NCBI RefSeq assembly: GCF_011927635.1
Contig: NZ_JAATJB010000020.1
Location: 1-53,853, forward strand
Length of the DNA: 53,853 nt
Source: Sphingomonas trueperi
GTDB taxonomy: Bacteria; Pseudomonadota; Alphaproteobacteria; Sphingomonadales; Sphingomonadaceae
Reading direction: 5' to 3'
The notes beneath the pieces are model-generated. The model saw nothing but the letters and a program-made list of their open reading frames with translations, was not told the origin of the DNA and did no database searches. Shown here piece by piece: positions 24,595-35,400 of this stretch. The translations under genes were made by a program, and so were the position numbers. Position 1 is the stretch's first letter. Every line of letters starts with the position of its first letter.

Positions 24595-24981
24595 CGACTT
24601 GCTCCGAAAATGCAATCGAGCCAGATCATCCGGCCTTGGTCCTCCGTAGCAGGGCGGCGTATCGGGCGTTCGCGTGCGTTATGTTCCATTGTGACAAATT
24701 GTGAAATCTCGTCCTCTTGAATGCTGGTTTCGGCGCGCCGCTCGCGCCAGCTGCTTTCGGGCAGTCCTGCATGGGTCTGTTGCAGCTTCGGAAACGCGGC
24801 AATGAACCGACGCTGTTTCGCGCGACGAGCGTGCGCATCCGGCCTTGCAGCCGACTGTTCCATGGCGGCGGAAGGTGGCGCGGAAGGTTCACGCCTCTCG
24901 GAGGCGTAGCGCTGCAAGCGACGACGAGCAGCCGGCGCAGCCGATCGCTCCACGCAGGATCGAGAGTCCTCCGAACCTCAC
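24595..24981. other. Intergenic stretch, about 390 bp
   Basis: No credible gene. It holds the direct repeat at 24690-24705 and an inverted repeat at 24891-24907 (ACGCCTC-TCG-GAGGCGT), which lies about 75 bp after the AraC-type stop on the minus strand and could end that transcript, though no T-run follows. Small open frames here lack ribosome sites and family resemblance. Confidence 0.5.
24690..24705 (-). promoter_or_regulatory. Candidate response-regulator box before the two-EF-hand gene
   Basis: Minus strand TTCACAATTTGTCACA: TTCACA and GTCACA with 10-bp period. The half-site differs from the other boxes by T to C at the third base, as in the third repeat at 3504. The match is the weakest of the five. 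Confidence 0.35.
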
Positions 24982-25875
24982 TCAAATCGCGACCGCCATC
25001 TGCGGCCTCGCCCGCAACCGCCCAACGTCGCGGACGGGCGGGGCGCCGAAGAGGCGACGATATTCGCGGCTGAACTGCGAGGGGCTGTCATAGCCGACGC
25101 GGAAGCCCGCCTCTGCCGCGTCGAGCCGATCGGCCAGCATCAGCGCTCGCGCTTCCTGCAACCGCAGCTGCTTCTGATATTGCAGCGGCGTCATCGCGGT
25201 GGCGCGGCGGAAATGGTCGTGGAAGCTCGACAGGCTCATGCCGGCAAGGGCGGCGAGGTGGGGCCCGCTGAACGGCTCGCGGAAATGCGCCTTGAGCCAG
25301 GCAATGGCCTGGGCGATCTGTCCGGTGCGGCTTTCACTGCTGGCGATGGCGCGCAGGGCGCCGCCGCCCGGTCCGGTCATCAGCCGCACCAGCAATTCCC
25401 GCTCGACCAGCGGCGCGAGCAGCGGCGCGTTCGCCGGATCGCCGAGCAGCGCCGTCAGCCGCGTCGCAGCGTCGATCAGTTCCGGCGTCATCGGGTGGAG
25501 CGTCATTGCGGCGCCATCCTCCGCGCCCGCCAGGGGCGGCAGGGTCAGCGCGATCTCCGAGAGCAGGGAGGGGTCGAGATAGAGGCAGAAGCAGAGATAG
25601 GGCGCATCCGCGCTCGCCTGCGTCACCGCGCCCGTGATCGGCAGGTCGAGCGAGGCGACGAGATAGCGGGCGGGGCCATAGTCGATCACCGCGTCGCCGA
25701 GCAGCACGCGCTTGCCCCCTTGCGCGATGATGCACAGCGCCGGGCGTTGGACCATATGCACCGGCTCGCCGCTCCGGCTCGAGCGGACCAGCGCAAGGCG
25801 CGCGATGGACGTGTCGAGGATGCCGTCGCGCTCGGCATATCGGGCAATCTGCTCCGCCAGTTCCCAATGCGCCAT
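24982..25875 (-). CDS. AraC-family transcriptional regulator
   Basis: 297 residues from the ATG at 25875 (a GTG directly before it is also possible). N-terminal AraC-type cupin domain (about 10-165; VQRPALCIIAQGGKRVLLGD) and C-terminal double helix-turn-helix (about 190-285; LAALAGMSLSSFHDHFRRAT, then VGYDSPSQFSREYRRLFGAPP). Divergent from the dehydrogenase at 26071 across 195 bp, so likely its regulator. This AraC/SDR pairing mirrors the LysR/SDR pair at 9010-10867. Confidence 0.9.
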   Translation of the reverse strand: MAHWELAEQIARYAERDGILDTSIARLALVRSSRSGEPVHMVQRPALCIIAQGGKRVLLGDAVIDYGPARYLVASLDLPITGAVTQASADAPYLCFCLYLDPSLLSEIALTLPPLAGAEDGAAMTLHPMTPELIDAATRLTALLGDPANAPLLAPLVERELLVRLMTGPGGGALRAIASSESRTGQIAQAIAWLKAHFREPFSGPHLAALAGMSLSSFHDHFRRATAMTPLQYQKQLRLQEARALMLADRLDAAEAGFRVGYDSPSQFSREYRRLFGAPPVRDVGRLRARPQMAVAI

Positions 25876-26070
25876 CACCGCTTCTCTTGCTCGCCTTTAG
25901 GTTCGAATCGGCAACCTATAGGGCTGATGGCAAACGATCCAGTTCGGGGCTGCAGATCTGGAAGATCGTGCAATCATTTCGCACGACCGTTCTACCGCCA
26001 GCCGACCAGATCGCGGCATCCACGAATCATCGGATCGAGGGTTCGGTCCGTCTGAACCGGAGCGACTATC

Positions 26071-26802
26071 ATGGGTATCGAGAACAAGGTCATCGCGATC
26101 ACGGGTGCCAGCAGCGGCATCGGCGAAGGCACGGCGCGGCTGCTGGCGGCGCGCGGCGCGAAGCTGATGCTGGGCGCGCGCCGCACCGATCGGCTCGCCG
26201 CGCTGGCCGAGGAACTGAACGCGGCGGGCGGCACGGTTGCCTTCCGGTCGCTCGACGTCACCGACCGCGCCGATTTCGAGGCGTTCATCGCCGCGACCGA
26301 AGCTGAGTTTGGCCGGGTCGATGTGCTGGTCAACAATGCGGGCCTGATGCCGCTGTCGCGCTTCGACAGCCTGAAGGTGGACGAATGGGACCGGATGATC
26401 GACGTCAACATTCGCGGCGTCCTCCACGGCATCGCCGCCGCGCTCCCGCGCTTCAAGGGGCAGGGCGGCGGCCAGTTCGTCAACATCTCCTCGATCGGTG
26501 GCTATGCCGTGTGGCCGACCTGCGGCGTCTACAGCGCGACCAAATATGCGGTGCGCGCCATCTCCGAGGCGCTGCGGACGGAGCATGACGACATTCGCGT
26601 GACCATCATCGCGCCGGGCGTGGTGGAATCGGAGCTGGCCCATACGATCACCGATCAGGTCGCGGCGCAGGCGATGGTCGATTTCCGTGCGATCGCGCTC
26701 ACCCCCGACGCGATCGCCCGCGCCATCGCCTATGCGGTGGAGCAGCCGGCGGACGTGGACGTCAACACCCTGATCGTCCGGCCGGTTCGCTCGACGATCT
26801 GA
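26071..26802 (+). CDS. Short-chain dehydrogenase/reductase (classical SDR)
   Basis: 243 residues. TGASSGIG cofactor motif near residue 11, NNAG, Ser in NISSIGG, YSATK active site. It resembles the YdfG-like group of NAD(P)H oxidoreductases acting on small carbonyl or hydroxy compounds. The residue after the second strand (GARRTDR) favours NADP. Regulation by the divergent AraC protein is likely. A strong stem-loop (26825-26850) lies 22 bp after the stop. Confidence 0.9.
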   Translation: MGIENKVIAITGASSGIGEGTARLLAARGAKLMLGARRTDRLAALAEELNAAGGTVAFRSLDVTDRADFEAFIAATEAEFGRVDVLVNNAGLMPLSRFDSLKVDEWDRMIDVNIRGVLHGIAAALPRFKGQGGGQFVNISSIGGYAVWPTCGVYSATKYAVRAISEALRTEHDDIRVTIIAPGVVESELAHTITDQVAAQAMVDFRAIALTPDAIARAIAYAVEQPADVDVNTLIVRPVRSTI

Positions 26803-27678
26803 CGGGAATCGGGCATGCGCTCAAAGGTCGGGTACAGATGTGCCCGACCTGCCGAGCAGACCAATTTGCTTGAAACGTCGGCTATCGCGGCTTGATGCCG
26901 AAGGCTTCCAGGCCGCACCCGGTCTACGTTCGTCCATCCTCGAGTATACGTCGTGGCAGCGGGTGACAACTTCGTCCCACAAGCGTCATTCGCAATTGTG
27001 CTTCCGAACGACAGGATCGTCCCATGGCCGGTCGACCTCGCGATCAGGCTCGACCTCAGCGATAGCCGCTTTCCAAGCTCCACCCATTGAAGAGACGAAC
27101 GGGCGAACCTCCTAGGTGAGGATCATTCTAACTGCTGAGGACGCGTCACATCATGCCGCTAAAGCAACCAGAATGTGTGGGACCAATTGTGGGGTGCCAT
27201 CAAGCCAAATTGCCCAAAAGGGCTATATTTCGCCATTTTCTGCTTGAAAATGGTGACCCCTACGGTCGCTGTGAAAATGACCTATCCCATTGATAAAAAA
27301 TGCAAACCTATGGGTGGTAACGGGCTCGTACCAGCAAAAGTACCATCAGCATTTCGGGTTTATTTTATCGCGATGAGCGGGAACGGGTCCAAAGATCAGA
27401 CTGGAGCTAAGAGGCAAGTCCACTTTCGCGGATCGGTCGGGGCTGCTGCTCTTAGGCATGTCCGTCGAGATGGCTATGTGACGCTGAGTTTCTGTCCGCT
27501 GCTGGTCCCGAACAGTCCCGCTCGCAGAGATGTGGTGAACCGCAAGTCGGCCGGGGTAAATCTGGATCGGCTATCGCCGACCCTAAGGCGTCGGTCCTTT
27601 GATATGGGGATTGGTTACTGCTGAATTAAGCACGAACATATTGGAATATATAAATAAACCTCTCTAAATCTCCAATTT
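26803..27678. other. Intergenic region, about 880 bp, AT-richer toward its right end
   Basis: I see no convincing gene; the longest plus-strand frame (27175-27624) has no family resemblance and odd composition. From about 27,150 the DNA becomes clearly AT-richer than the surroundings. It contains a 10-bp hairpin (27231-27255; CCATTTTC-TGCTT-GAAAATGG core) and an AT-rich tract (27640-27660) just before the TpsB gene that could be part of its promoter. It marks the border between the chromosomal genes and the secretion locus. Confidence 0.5.
26825..26850 (+). terminator. Stem-loop after the SDR gene
   Basis: AGGTCGGG ... CCCGACCT forms an 8-bp perfect stem, extendable inward by three pairs (one G-T) to an 11-bp stem with loop AGAT. 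No T-run follows, so termination strength is uncertain. Confidence 0.5.
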
Positions 27679-29421
27679 GTGGGGAAGTTATCGACACTGG
27701 AGGGGCAGTGGTCGACGACGCGTATAGTCGTTGTATCGCTCGGGATATTGCTGCCACAGGCGGCGATGGCGCAATCGGCCGGTCAGGTCGATCGCGAAGC
27801 GCAGCGTATCCTTGAACAGCAGCAGCAACAGGCGCGCGATCGTGCCGAGCAATTCGAACAATCGCGCTCCCGGCCGCCAGCTGGCGACACCATGGACTCC
27901 CAAACCGCTCCGGTGGCGGACGACGGGGCCTGTGTAGCGGTTCGCGACGTGCGCCTTGCCGGTGCCAGCCACTACCGCGCCGGCACCTTCGAGGGCGTGC
28001 TCGCAACCCTGCGCGGCGACTGCGTCACGACCGGCGCGATCGACGGCGTGCTGCGCGCGATCACCGATCGCTATGTGCATGACGGCTTCGTGACGAGCCG
28101 GGCGGTGGTCGGACCGCAGGATCTGAAATCGGGCATCCTCACGATCACCGTCATCGAGGGCCGCCTCGGCGGGCTGAAGGACAAGGGCAGCGGCAAGCAC
28201 TATGGTAGCGGCGAGATCGCGGCGGCCTTTCCGGCGCGACCAGGCGACCGGCTCAACCTCCGCGCGCTCGAGCAGGGGGTCGACCAGCTCGGCCGGATGG
28301 CCAAGGGCGATCCCAAGATCGACATCGCACCCGGCGAGACGCCGGGTACCAGCACCGTCCTGATCACCCGCCAGCCGTTGTGGCGGTGGATCCGCCCCTC
28401 GATTTCGATCAACAACGAAGGTGCGGCGAGCACCGGACGCTGGCAGGCGACCAAGAGCCTCGACATGGATTCGCTGCTCGGCATAGCCGACAGCTGGTCG
28501 CTCTATCACCAGGGTGCCGCCAGCGACGATGGCGAGCGGCGCAACCTCGCATATGGCGGCTTCGTATCGCTGCCGCATGGTTGGTGGACGCTGTCGCTGT
28601 CGAGCGGCTTTTCCAGCTATCGTTCGGTGCTGTCCGGCAACGGGCTGCGCTTCGCGACGCGCGGCCGCACCTATACCGGTGCGGCGACGCTCGAGCGGAT
28701 GGTGTTCCGCGACGCCAAGACCAAGCTCTCGCTCACCGGCGGGCTGGCGCTGCTCGACACGCGCAACTTCGTCCAGGGCATTGCGCTGCAGTCCAGCAGC
28801 TACCGGATCGTCACCGGCACGCTGGGCGCGCGCTGGCAGCGGCGGCTGGCCAGGACCCAGCTGAGCCTCTCCAGCGGCTATGACCAGGGGCTGGGGCTGC
28901 TCGATGCGCATACCGTCGACACCGGACCCGGGGGCGCCACCGGACGCTACCACCGGGTGACCCTGGATGCGGCGGCGCAGACGCCGCTGACGATTGGCCC
29001 GTCCCGGCTCACCAATACGCTGGTGCTTCGCGGGCAATGGGGGTTCGACAACCTGTTCCCCGCCAATCGCTTCAGCCTGGGCGGCAGCTCCACCGTGCGC
29101 GGCTTCCGCGACGACGGCATTTCCGGGCGGACCGGCGCGTCGCTGCGCGAGCAGCTCGGCTTCGGCATCGTCGATGTCCTCAAGGCCGAGCCGCATCTCG
29201 CCACCAGCCTGTCGGGCTACCTCGCCTATGACGTGGGCGGCATCCGCCCGGTCGCGGGCGACCCGTTCGAGCGCGGCCTGCTCCAGTCGATGAGCGCCGG
29301 GCTGATGGCGCGCAGCCGCCACGTCCAGGCCGAACTCACCGTGGCCGTGCCGGTCACCGCGCCCGCCTGGGTGCGCCATCCCCAGGCCTTGTTCAGCTCC
29401 AGCATCAGGATCCTGCTGTGA
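27679..29421 (+). CDS. TpsB-type outer-membrane transporter (FhaC/ShlB/CdiB family)
   Basis: 580 residues, normal for the family. It exports the TpsA protein encoded next. Signal peptide ending near AAMAQ (about residue 31), a Gln-rich helix (QRILEQQQQQARDRAEQFEQ) matching the plug helix region, two POTRA domains (about 80-225), then a 16-strand barrel with the conserved VRGF (in STVRGFRDDGIS) of the L6 loop. The start is uncertain: the only candidate giving a signal peptide is a GTG at 27679 without a visible ribosome site; a stop lies 21 bp further upstream. An ATG at 27766 would remove the signal. It overlaps the exoprotein gene by 4 bp. Confidence 0.9.
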   Translation: MGKLSTLEGQWSTTRIVVVSLGILLPQAAMAQSAGQVDREAQRILEQQQQQARDRAEQFEQSRSRPPAGDTMDSQTAPVADDGACVAVRDVRLAGASHYRAGTFEGVLATLRGDCVTTGAIDGVLRAITDRYVHDGFVTSRAVVGPQDLKSGILTITVIEGRLGGLKDKGSGKHYGSGEIAAAFPARPGDRLNLRALEQGVDQLGRMAKGDPKIDIAPGETPGTSTVLITRQPLWRWIRPSISINNEGAASTGRWQATKSLDMDSLLGIADSWSLYHQGAASDDGERRNLAYGGFVSLPHGWWTLSLSSGFSSYRSVLSGNGLRFATRGRTYTGAATLERMVFRDAKTKLSLTGGLALLDTRNFVQGIALQSSSYRIVTGTLGARWQRRLARTQLSLSSGYDQGLGLLDAHTVDTGPGGATGRYHRVTLDAAAQTPLTIGPSRLTNTLVLRGQWGFDNLFPANRFSLGGSSTVRGFRDDGISGRTGASLREQLGFGIVDVLKAEPHLATSLSGYLAYDVGGIRPVAGDPFERGLLQSMSAGLMARSRHVQAELTVAVPVTAPAWVRHPQALFSSSIRILL

Positions 29422-32400
29422 AGACGATCGTCGCCCATACCGCTTCCGCCCGTGCACGCCGCGGCGCCCTGCGCACGCTGATCCTGGCGGCGCTCGCGAC
29501 CTCCGCGCTTTCGCCGGCACGGGCGCAGACCAGCGCGCCCGTCGCGACGCCGCCGCTGCAGCCGGCCAACAGCCGCACCGGGCTGGACGTCACGCAGGCG
29601 GGCACGCCGATCGTCAACATCGCCACACCCGATGCCAGTGGCACCTCGTACAACGTCTTCACGCGGCTGTCGGTTGGCAAGGAAGGCCTGATCTTCGCCA
29701 ACAGCCCGACGACGGGCAACAGCGCGATCGGCGGCTTCCTGATCGCCAACCCGAACCTGAAGGACGGGCGATCGGCATCGCTGATCCTCAACGAAGTCAC
29801 CGGCGGCGCGCGCACCACGCTGGCCGGGCCGATGGAGATTTTCGGCCAGCGCGCGGCGCTGGTGATTGCCAACCCGACCGGCATCACCTGCGACGGCTGC
29901 GGCTTCATCAACACCAGCCGGGTGAGCCTGGCGGCGGCGAGCTTGCGCTTCGGCGCCGACGGCGCGTTCAGCGGCTTCCGCATCGCCGACGGCGGTGACG
30001 TGACGGTCGAGGGCAAGGGGCTGCTCGGCGGCAATGTCGATTATTTCGACATCATCGCGGCGGCGACGCACATCAACGCCAGCCTCTATGCCAAGGACCT
30101 GCTCGTCGCGAGCGGCAGCGGCACGGTCGACTATGCGAGCCGCACCACCAACGCCGAAGGCGCGGGGGCGCGGACCGGCGTGGCGATCGACTCCTCGGTG
30201 CTCGGCGGCATGTACGCGAACCGCATCCGGCTGGTCGGCACCGGGGCGGGGCTGGGCATCAACCTGCAGGGCACCGTCGCGGCGCTTGACGGCACGCTGA
30301 CGATCACCAGCGACGGCGCGATCGCGCTTGCGGGGACGACGGCCTCGGGCGACGCGGCGATCACCGCGCGCGGCGGCGGCGTGACACTATCGGGCCAGAC
30401 CTATGCCGGCGGCGCGCTGACCGTGAGCGGACAGGCGATCCGCCAGCGCGGCGATTTTGCCGGTGCGCTCGGTGCGGTGACATTCAGCGCGGGCGGCGAC
30501 GTCACGCTCGATCCCGGCACCGGCATCTATGCGGGGCTCGACGCCAACGGCGCGCTGACCGGGACCGGTGCGCTGTGGATCGATGCGGCGGGCACAGTCG
30601 ACATGGCCACCGCGACGCTGGCCGCGGGCGGCGCGTTGCGGCTCGACGGGGAGGGCGTCCGGCAGGCGGCGGGCGGGCGGCTCGCCGGTGCCGCGGTTAC
30701 CGTGCGGACGCGGGGAAGCCAGGCGCTGGGCGGCGCGGTGAGTGCCGCAGGCGACGTCGCCCTGGCCGGCAATGCCATCGACCTTAGCGGATCGCTGGTA
30801 GCGGGCGGCGCCGCGCGGTTGGCCGCGGCGCGCGAGCTTGCGATCGGCGGGCAGATCGGCACGAACGGGGCGCTCGCGCTGACGGCCGACACGCTACGCA
30901 TCGGCGGCAGCGTCGGCAGCAATGCCGATCTCACGCTCGGTGCCGCCAGCACGATCATCTCGACCGGCACGCTGCAGGCGCAAGGCGCGCTGCAGCTCAC
31001 CGCGCCGTCGCTCCGCCTGTCGGGGACCACGGCCGCGGGCACGGGGCTGCGGATCACCGGTACCGACCTCGCGCTGTCCGGGTCGGCGACCAGTCTCCAC
31101 GACATCGACGCGAACGTCACGACCCTGACCCTCGCCACCAGGGCGGTGCTGCAGAGCGCAGCCACGTCGCGGCTCGGTCTGGGCCAGCTCGACAATGCCG
31201 GGCTGATCGCCAGCGACAAGGACCTCACGCTCGCGGCGACGGGTGCCGTCACCAATCCAGGCCAGATCGCGGCCGGCGGCGCGCTGCGCGTGTCGAGCGG
31301 CGCCGGGTTGGCCTCCACAGGGCTTCTCCAGAGCGGCGCTGCGCTCGACGTCCGGGTCGGCGGTGCGGCTACGCTGGCGGGTACCGTCTATGCGGGCGGC
31401 AGTGCCACGCTCGCTGCGGCTTTGCTGCAATCGGCGGCGGCACTGTCGGTGCAGGGCGCGCTCACCGTCGCGGCCACCGGCGATGTGGCGCTCGCATCCG
31501 GTTCGACGACCTATGCCAAGGGCGGCATGGCGCTATCGGGCGCAGGTGTCTCGCTGTCGGGCGCGCTGCAGAGCGACGCGACGCTGGACATCCACGCGGC
31601 CCAATCGCTGGCCTTGGGCGGCCGCGCGACCGCCAGCGGCGCGACCACGATCGACGCCGCGGCCGGGGCGGTGCTGAGTGGCACCTTGGCAAGCGCCGGT
31701 GCGCTGACGCTGAACGCCGCCACCGTCGCTATTCCCGGGCAGATCCTGGCCAACGACGCGGTCTCGATCACCGCGGCGACCGACAATCTCAGCCTGGCCG
31801 GCACCATTCAGGCCGCGAAGGACGTGACGCTCACCGCGGCGATGCGGCTGCGCATCGGTGCGGAAGCGCCGGTCGGCGGCGGCGCGGGGGGCACGCCGCC
31901 GGGCACCGTGCCCGGTAGCGGTGGCGCTGATGCCGGTAGCGGCGGCTCGGGCAGCGGGGGGGCTACTGGCGATAGCGGCACCGGCACGACCACGCCGCCC
32001 GCATCCGCCACGCCAACTGGCGATGTTGCACTCAATCTGCCGTCGATCGGTGCCACCACTGCGCCATCCGCGGGATCGCTTGCGTCGAGCGGCGCCGTCA
32101 CGCTGACGGCCGACGAGATCGAGATTGCCGGTACGGTCGCAGCAAAGGGCGACCTCACCGCGCTTGCCGCGCACGTTCTGACGGTGCGCGGCACCGCCTG
32201 GAGCGACGGCGCGCTCACCGCCCAAGCGGGGTCGCTGCAGGTCGGTTCGCTCGCCAGCCTGGCGGCGGCGGGTCCGGTTGCGATCACGGTGCAGGACGAT
32301 CTCGCCAATCTCGGCACGATTTCGTCGAACGGCGGCCCCCTGTTGCTGGGCGTGGGCGGCGCCTTCAGCAATGCGGGCACGCTTTCCGCCAAGACCGGGC

Positions 32401-35400
32401 TGCAGGTGCAGGTCGCGGGCGATGTGCTGTCCTCGGGCACCTTTTCCGGCGGATCGTTCAAGCTCGACGCGCGCGACGTGACGCTCACCGGCGCAACGGT
32501 CGGCACCGGCGGCGTGGCGATCACCGGTCGGACGCTGCTGCTTGGCGTCGGCAGCGACACCCAGAGCGGCGGTGCGCTGGCGCTCACCAGCAGCGGTGCG
32601 ACCACCGTCGGCGGCAAGCTGCTCGCCACCGGCGCCTTGTCGATCGACGCGACCGGCTCACTGGCGATCGGCGCCGCTGCGGACATCGAGGCGGGCGGCA
32701 CGGCGCGCTTCCATTCGCTCGACGCGCTGACCGGCGCGGCCGACAGCAGGATCGCCGCCAACGGCGCGCTGAGCCTTACCGGCACGACGTTGGCGCTTGC
32801 GGCAATAATCGCGGGCAACGGTACCCTCGACCTCTCGGCCGGCGACGCAATGACGCTGTCGGGGACGACCACTGCGCTGGGCGACATCACCGCCTCGGCA
32901 GGTGCGAGCGACATCGCCGGAAGCCTGGCCAGTGCGGGCAAACTCAGCCTCACCGCCGGGGCGACGGTGCTTCGCGCGGGCTCAACCGTCCAGGCGTCGG
33001 GTGCGCTCGCTCTTTCTGCGACCTCGCTCGCGGCGAACGGCACGCTGCTGGCCGGGGGCAAGCTCGCGCTCACCGGCACCGGCGACCTGCATCTCGCGGG
33101 CACCATTGCGGCCGGGTCGGTCGACGCGCAGGGGCAGGTGACCAGCGTCGGCGACCTGTCGATCCGAGCGGGCGGGGCGTTGCAGCTTGCCGCCGTGTCG
33201 AACGCCACGGGCGCCGTCGACCTCGCCGGGCAGGAGGTGACGCTGGGCGGCACGCTCGTGGCGCTGCGCACGCTGCGCGTCGACGCGGCGACGCTCAGCA
33301 CCACCGGCGATGCCAAGGCCAATGGCGGCGTGATCCTGGCCGCGCTGGGCGATGCGACGCTGGGCGGCACGGTCACCGGCCTGGGCGGCATCGACGTGAC
33401 GAGCGGCGGAACGCTCGTGCAGAGTGCGGCGCTCGCCTCCAACGTCGGGCTGCGATTGTCGGCGGCAGGCATGCTCAGCCATGGCGGGACCAGCAGCGCG
33501 CTGGGGGATGTCGCGCTGCAGGGCGGCGGGCTGTCGCTGGGCGGCACGATCCGCGGTAACGGCCTCGTGTCGCTGGCCAGCACCAGCGGGGATATCGCGC
33601 TGCTCCAGGGCGGGCAGGCCTCGGGGCAGCGTGTCGAGCTGCGTTCGGCGAACGCGGTCACGGTGGCCGGGACGCTCGCCGCCGCGCAATCGCTCACCGC
33701 CGAGAGTGCGGGTGCCTTCGCGCTGCGGGCGCAGGGTGTGCTGCAGGCAGGCACTACCGCGAGTGACGGACAGGTCACCGCAGTCGGGGCGATGACGCTC
33801 ACCGCTGGTGGCGCGTTCACCCATGCCGGCGCGATCGGATCGACCGGTGGCCTCTCGCTTACTGCTCAGCAGCTGTCGAGCAGCGGCACCATGTCGGCGG
33901 GCGCGGACATGGCGCTGGTCGCGGATAGCGGCACGATCGGCGGCAGCCTGGTCGGTCTGGGCGCGGTGTCGGTACGCTCGACGGCGGGGGGGCTCGACCT
34001 CACCGGCACCATTGAAGGCCGGAACGTTAACGTCTCGGCGACCGGCGGCGATCTGGCCTTGGGCGGCGCGTCGCGCGTCACCGCCTATGGCACCGGCAGC
34101 GACGGCCTGCTGACGCTGGCGAGCAGCGGCGCGATCGGTGCGCTGGGCGTGCTCGCCGCCAACAACGACGTGTCGGTCACGGCGGCCGGCGACCTCCATG
34201 TCGGCGCCGACCGAACCGGCAGCGATGCGGCGCGGGCGCTGTCGACGCTGGGGGCGGTGACGCTTCGCGCGGGCGGCGCGCTGGTCAATGACGGCAGCGT
34301 CGCGGCGGGGCGCAGCCTGTCGCTGACCGCGCAACGCCTGACCAGCACCAACCTGTCGGCGGGCGAGGGAATCGTCGCCGACATCGCCGGCGCGGCGACG
34401 CTGAGCGGCCTCACCAGCGCGCGCGACGTCGCGCTGACCGCAGGCGGCAATATCGCGCTGGTGCAAGGCGCCAAGCTTGAGACGCTGGGTGATCTCCGTC
34501 TGTCGGCGGGCGGCGCGATCCGTAACGACGGCGGGATCACCGCAGGGTCGACGGCAGCCGGCGCGACGGTGGGCAATATCACGCTGACGAGTGCGGCTGC
34601 GCTAACCTCCACCGGCGCGATCGTGGCCAATAACGGCGCGGTCATGCTCGGGGGGGTGAGTGTCGTGCTGGGCGGCGCGCTTGATCAGCGCGGCGGCGTC
34701 TATGCGGCGGGTGCGCTGACGCTGAACACGGCCGTGGCGACGGTGCTTGACGGCGGCCAGGCCATCTCGAACGCCGACTTCAACTACACTGGTACCAGTC
34801 TGACGTTGGGCGCCGGAAGCCTGCTCCAGTCGAACCACAACCTCGGCGTCGCGCTGAACGGTGGCGGCTATCGCTCGGGCGGCAGTCTCGTCGCGCTGGG
34901 CGACCTGACCCTCGGGGTGGCCGGGGGCGGCATCGACAATCTTGCCGGCAGCGGCATCTTTGCCGGCGGCTCGGGCGCGAGTGCGGGCGGCGGCTCGCTG
35001 ACGCTCAGCGCCGATGCCATCGCCAACGCCGGTTCGATCGTCGCGACCGCCTCGGCGGGCGGGGTGGGGGGCGACGCGACGCTGCGCGCTGCGACACTGA
35101 CTGCCGGTGGTCTGCTCCATGCCGACCGCACGCTTGGCGTGACGGCAAGCATGGCGACCATCACCGGCACCGCCGAGGCGGGCGCGGCGATCCACTGGAC
35201 GATCCCGGCGCTTACCGTGGCGAGCGGAGGCACTCTCAAGAGCGTCGGCAACGTAACGCTCTCCGGCGCCAGCTTCTCCAACGCCGGTACGGTCGCAACG
35301 GGCGGGGCGCTGGCGATCACCACCAGCGGCGACCTCGCATCGTCCGGCATCTTCTCGGCACCAGGGGCGATCGATCTCTCCAGCGGTGGCAACGTCACCC

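Noticed and set aside
27175..27624. 149-codon plus-strand frame before the TpsB gene
   Set aside because: No ribosome site, no family resemblance, and composition shifts within it; treated as intergenic DNA.
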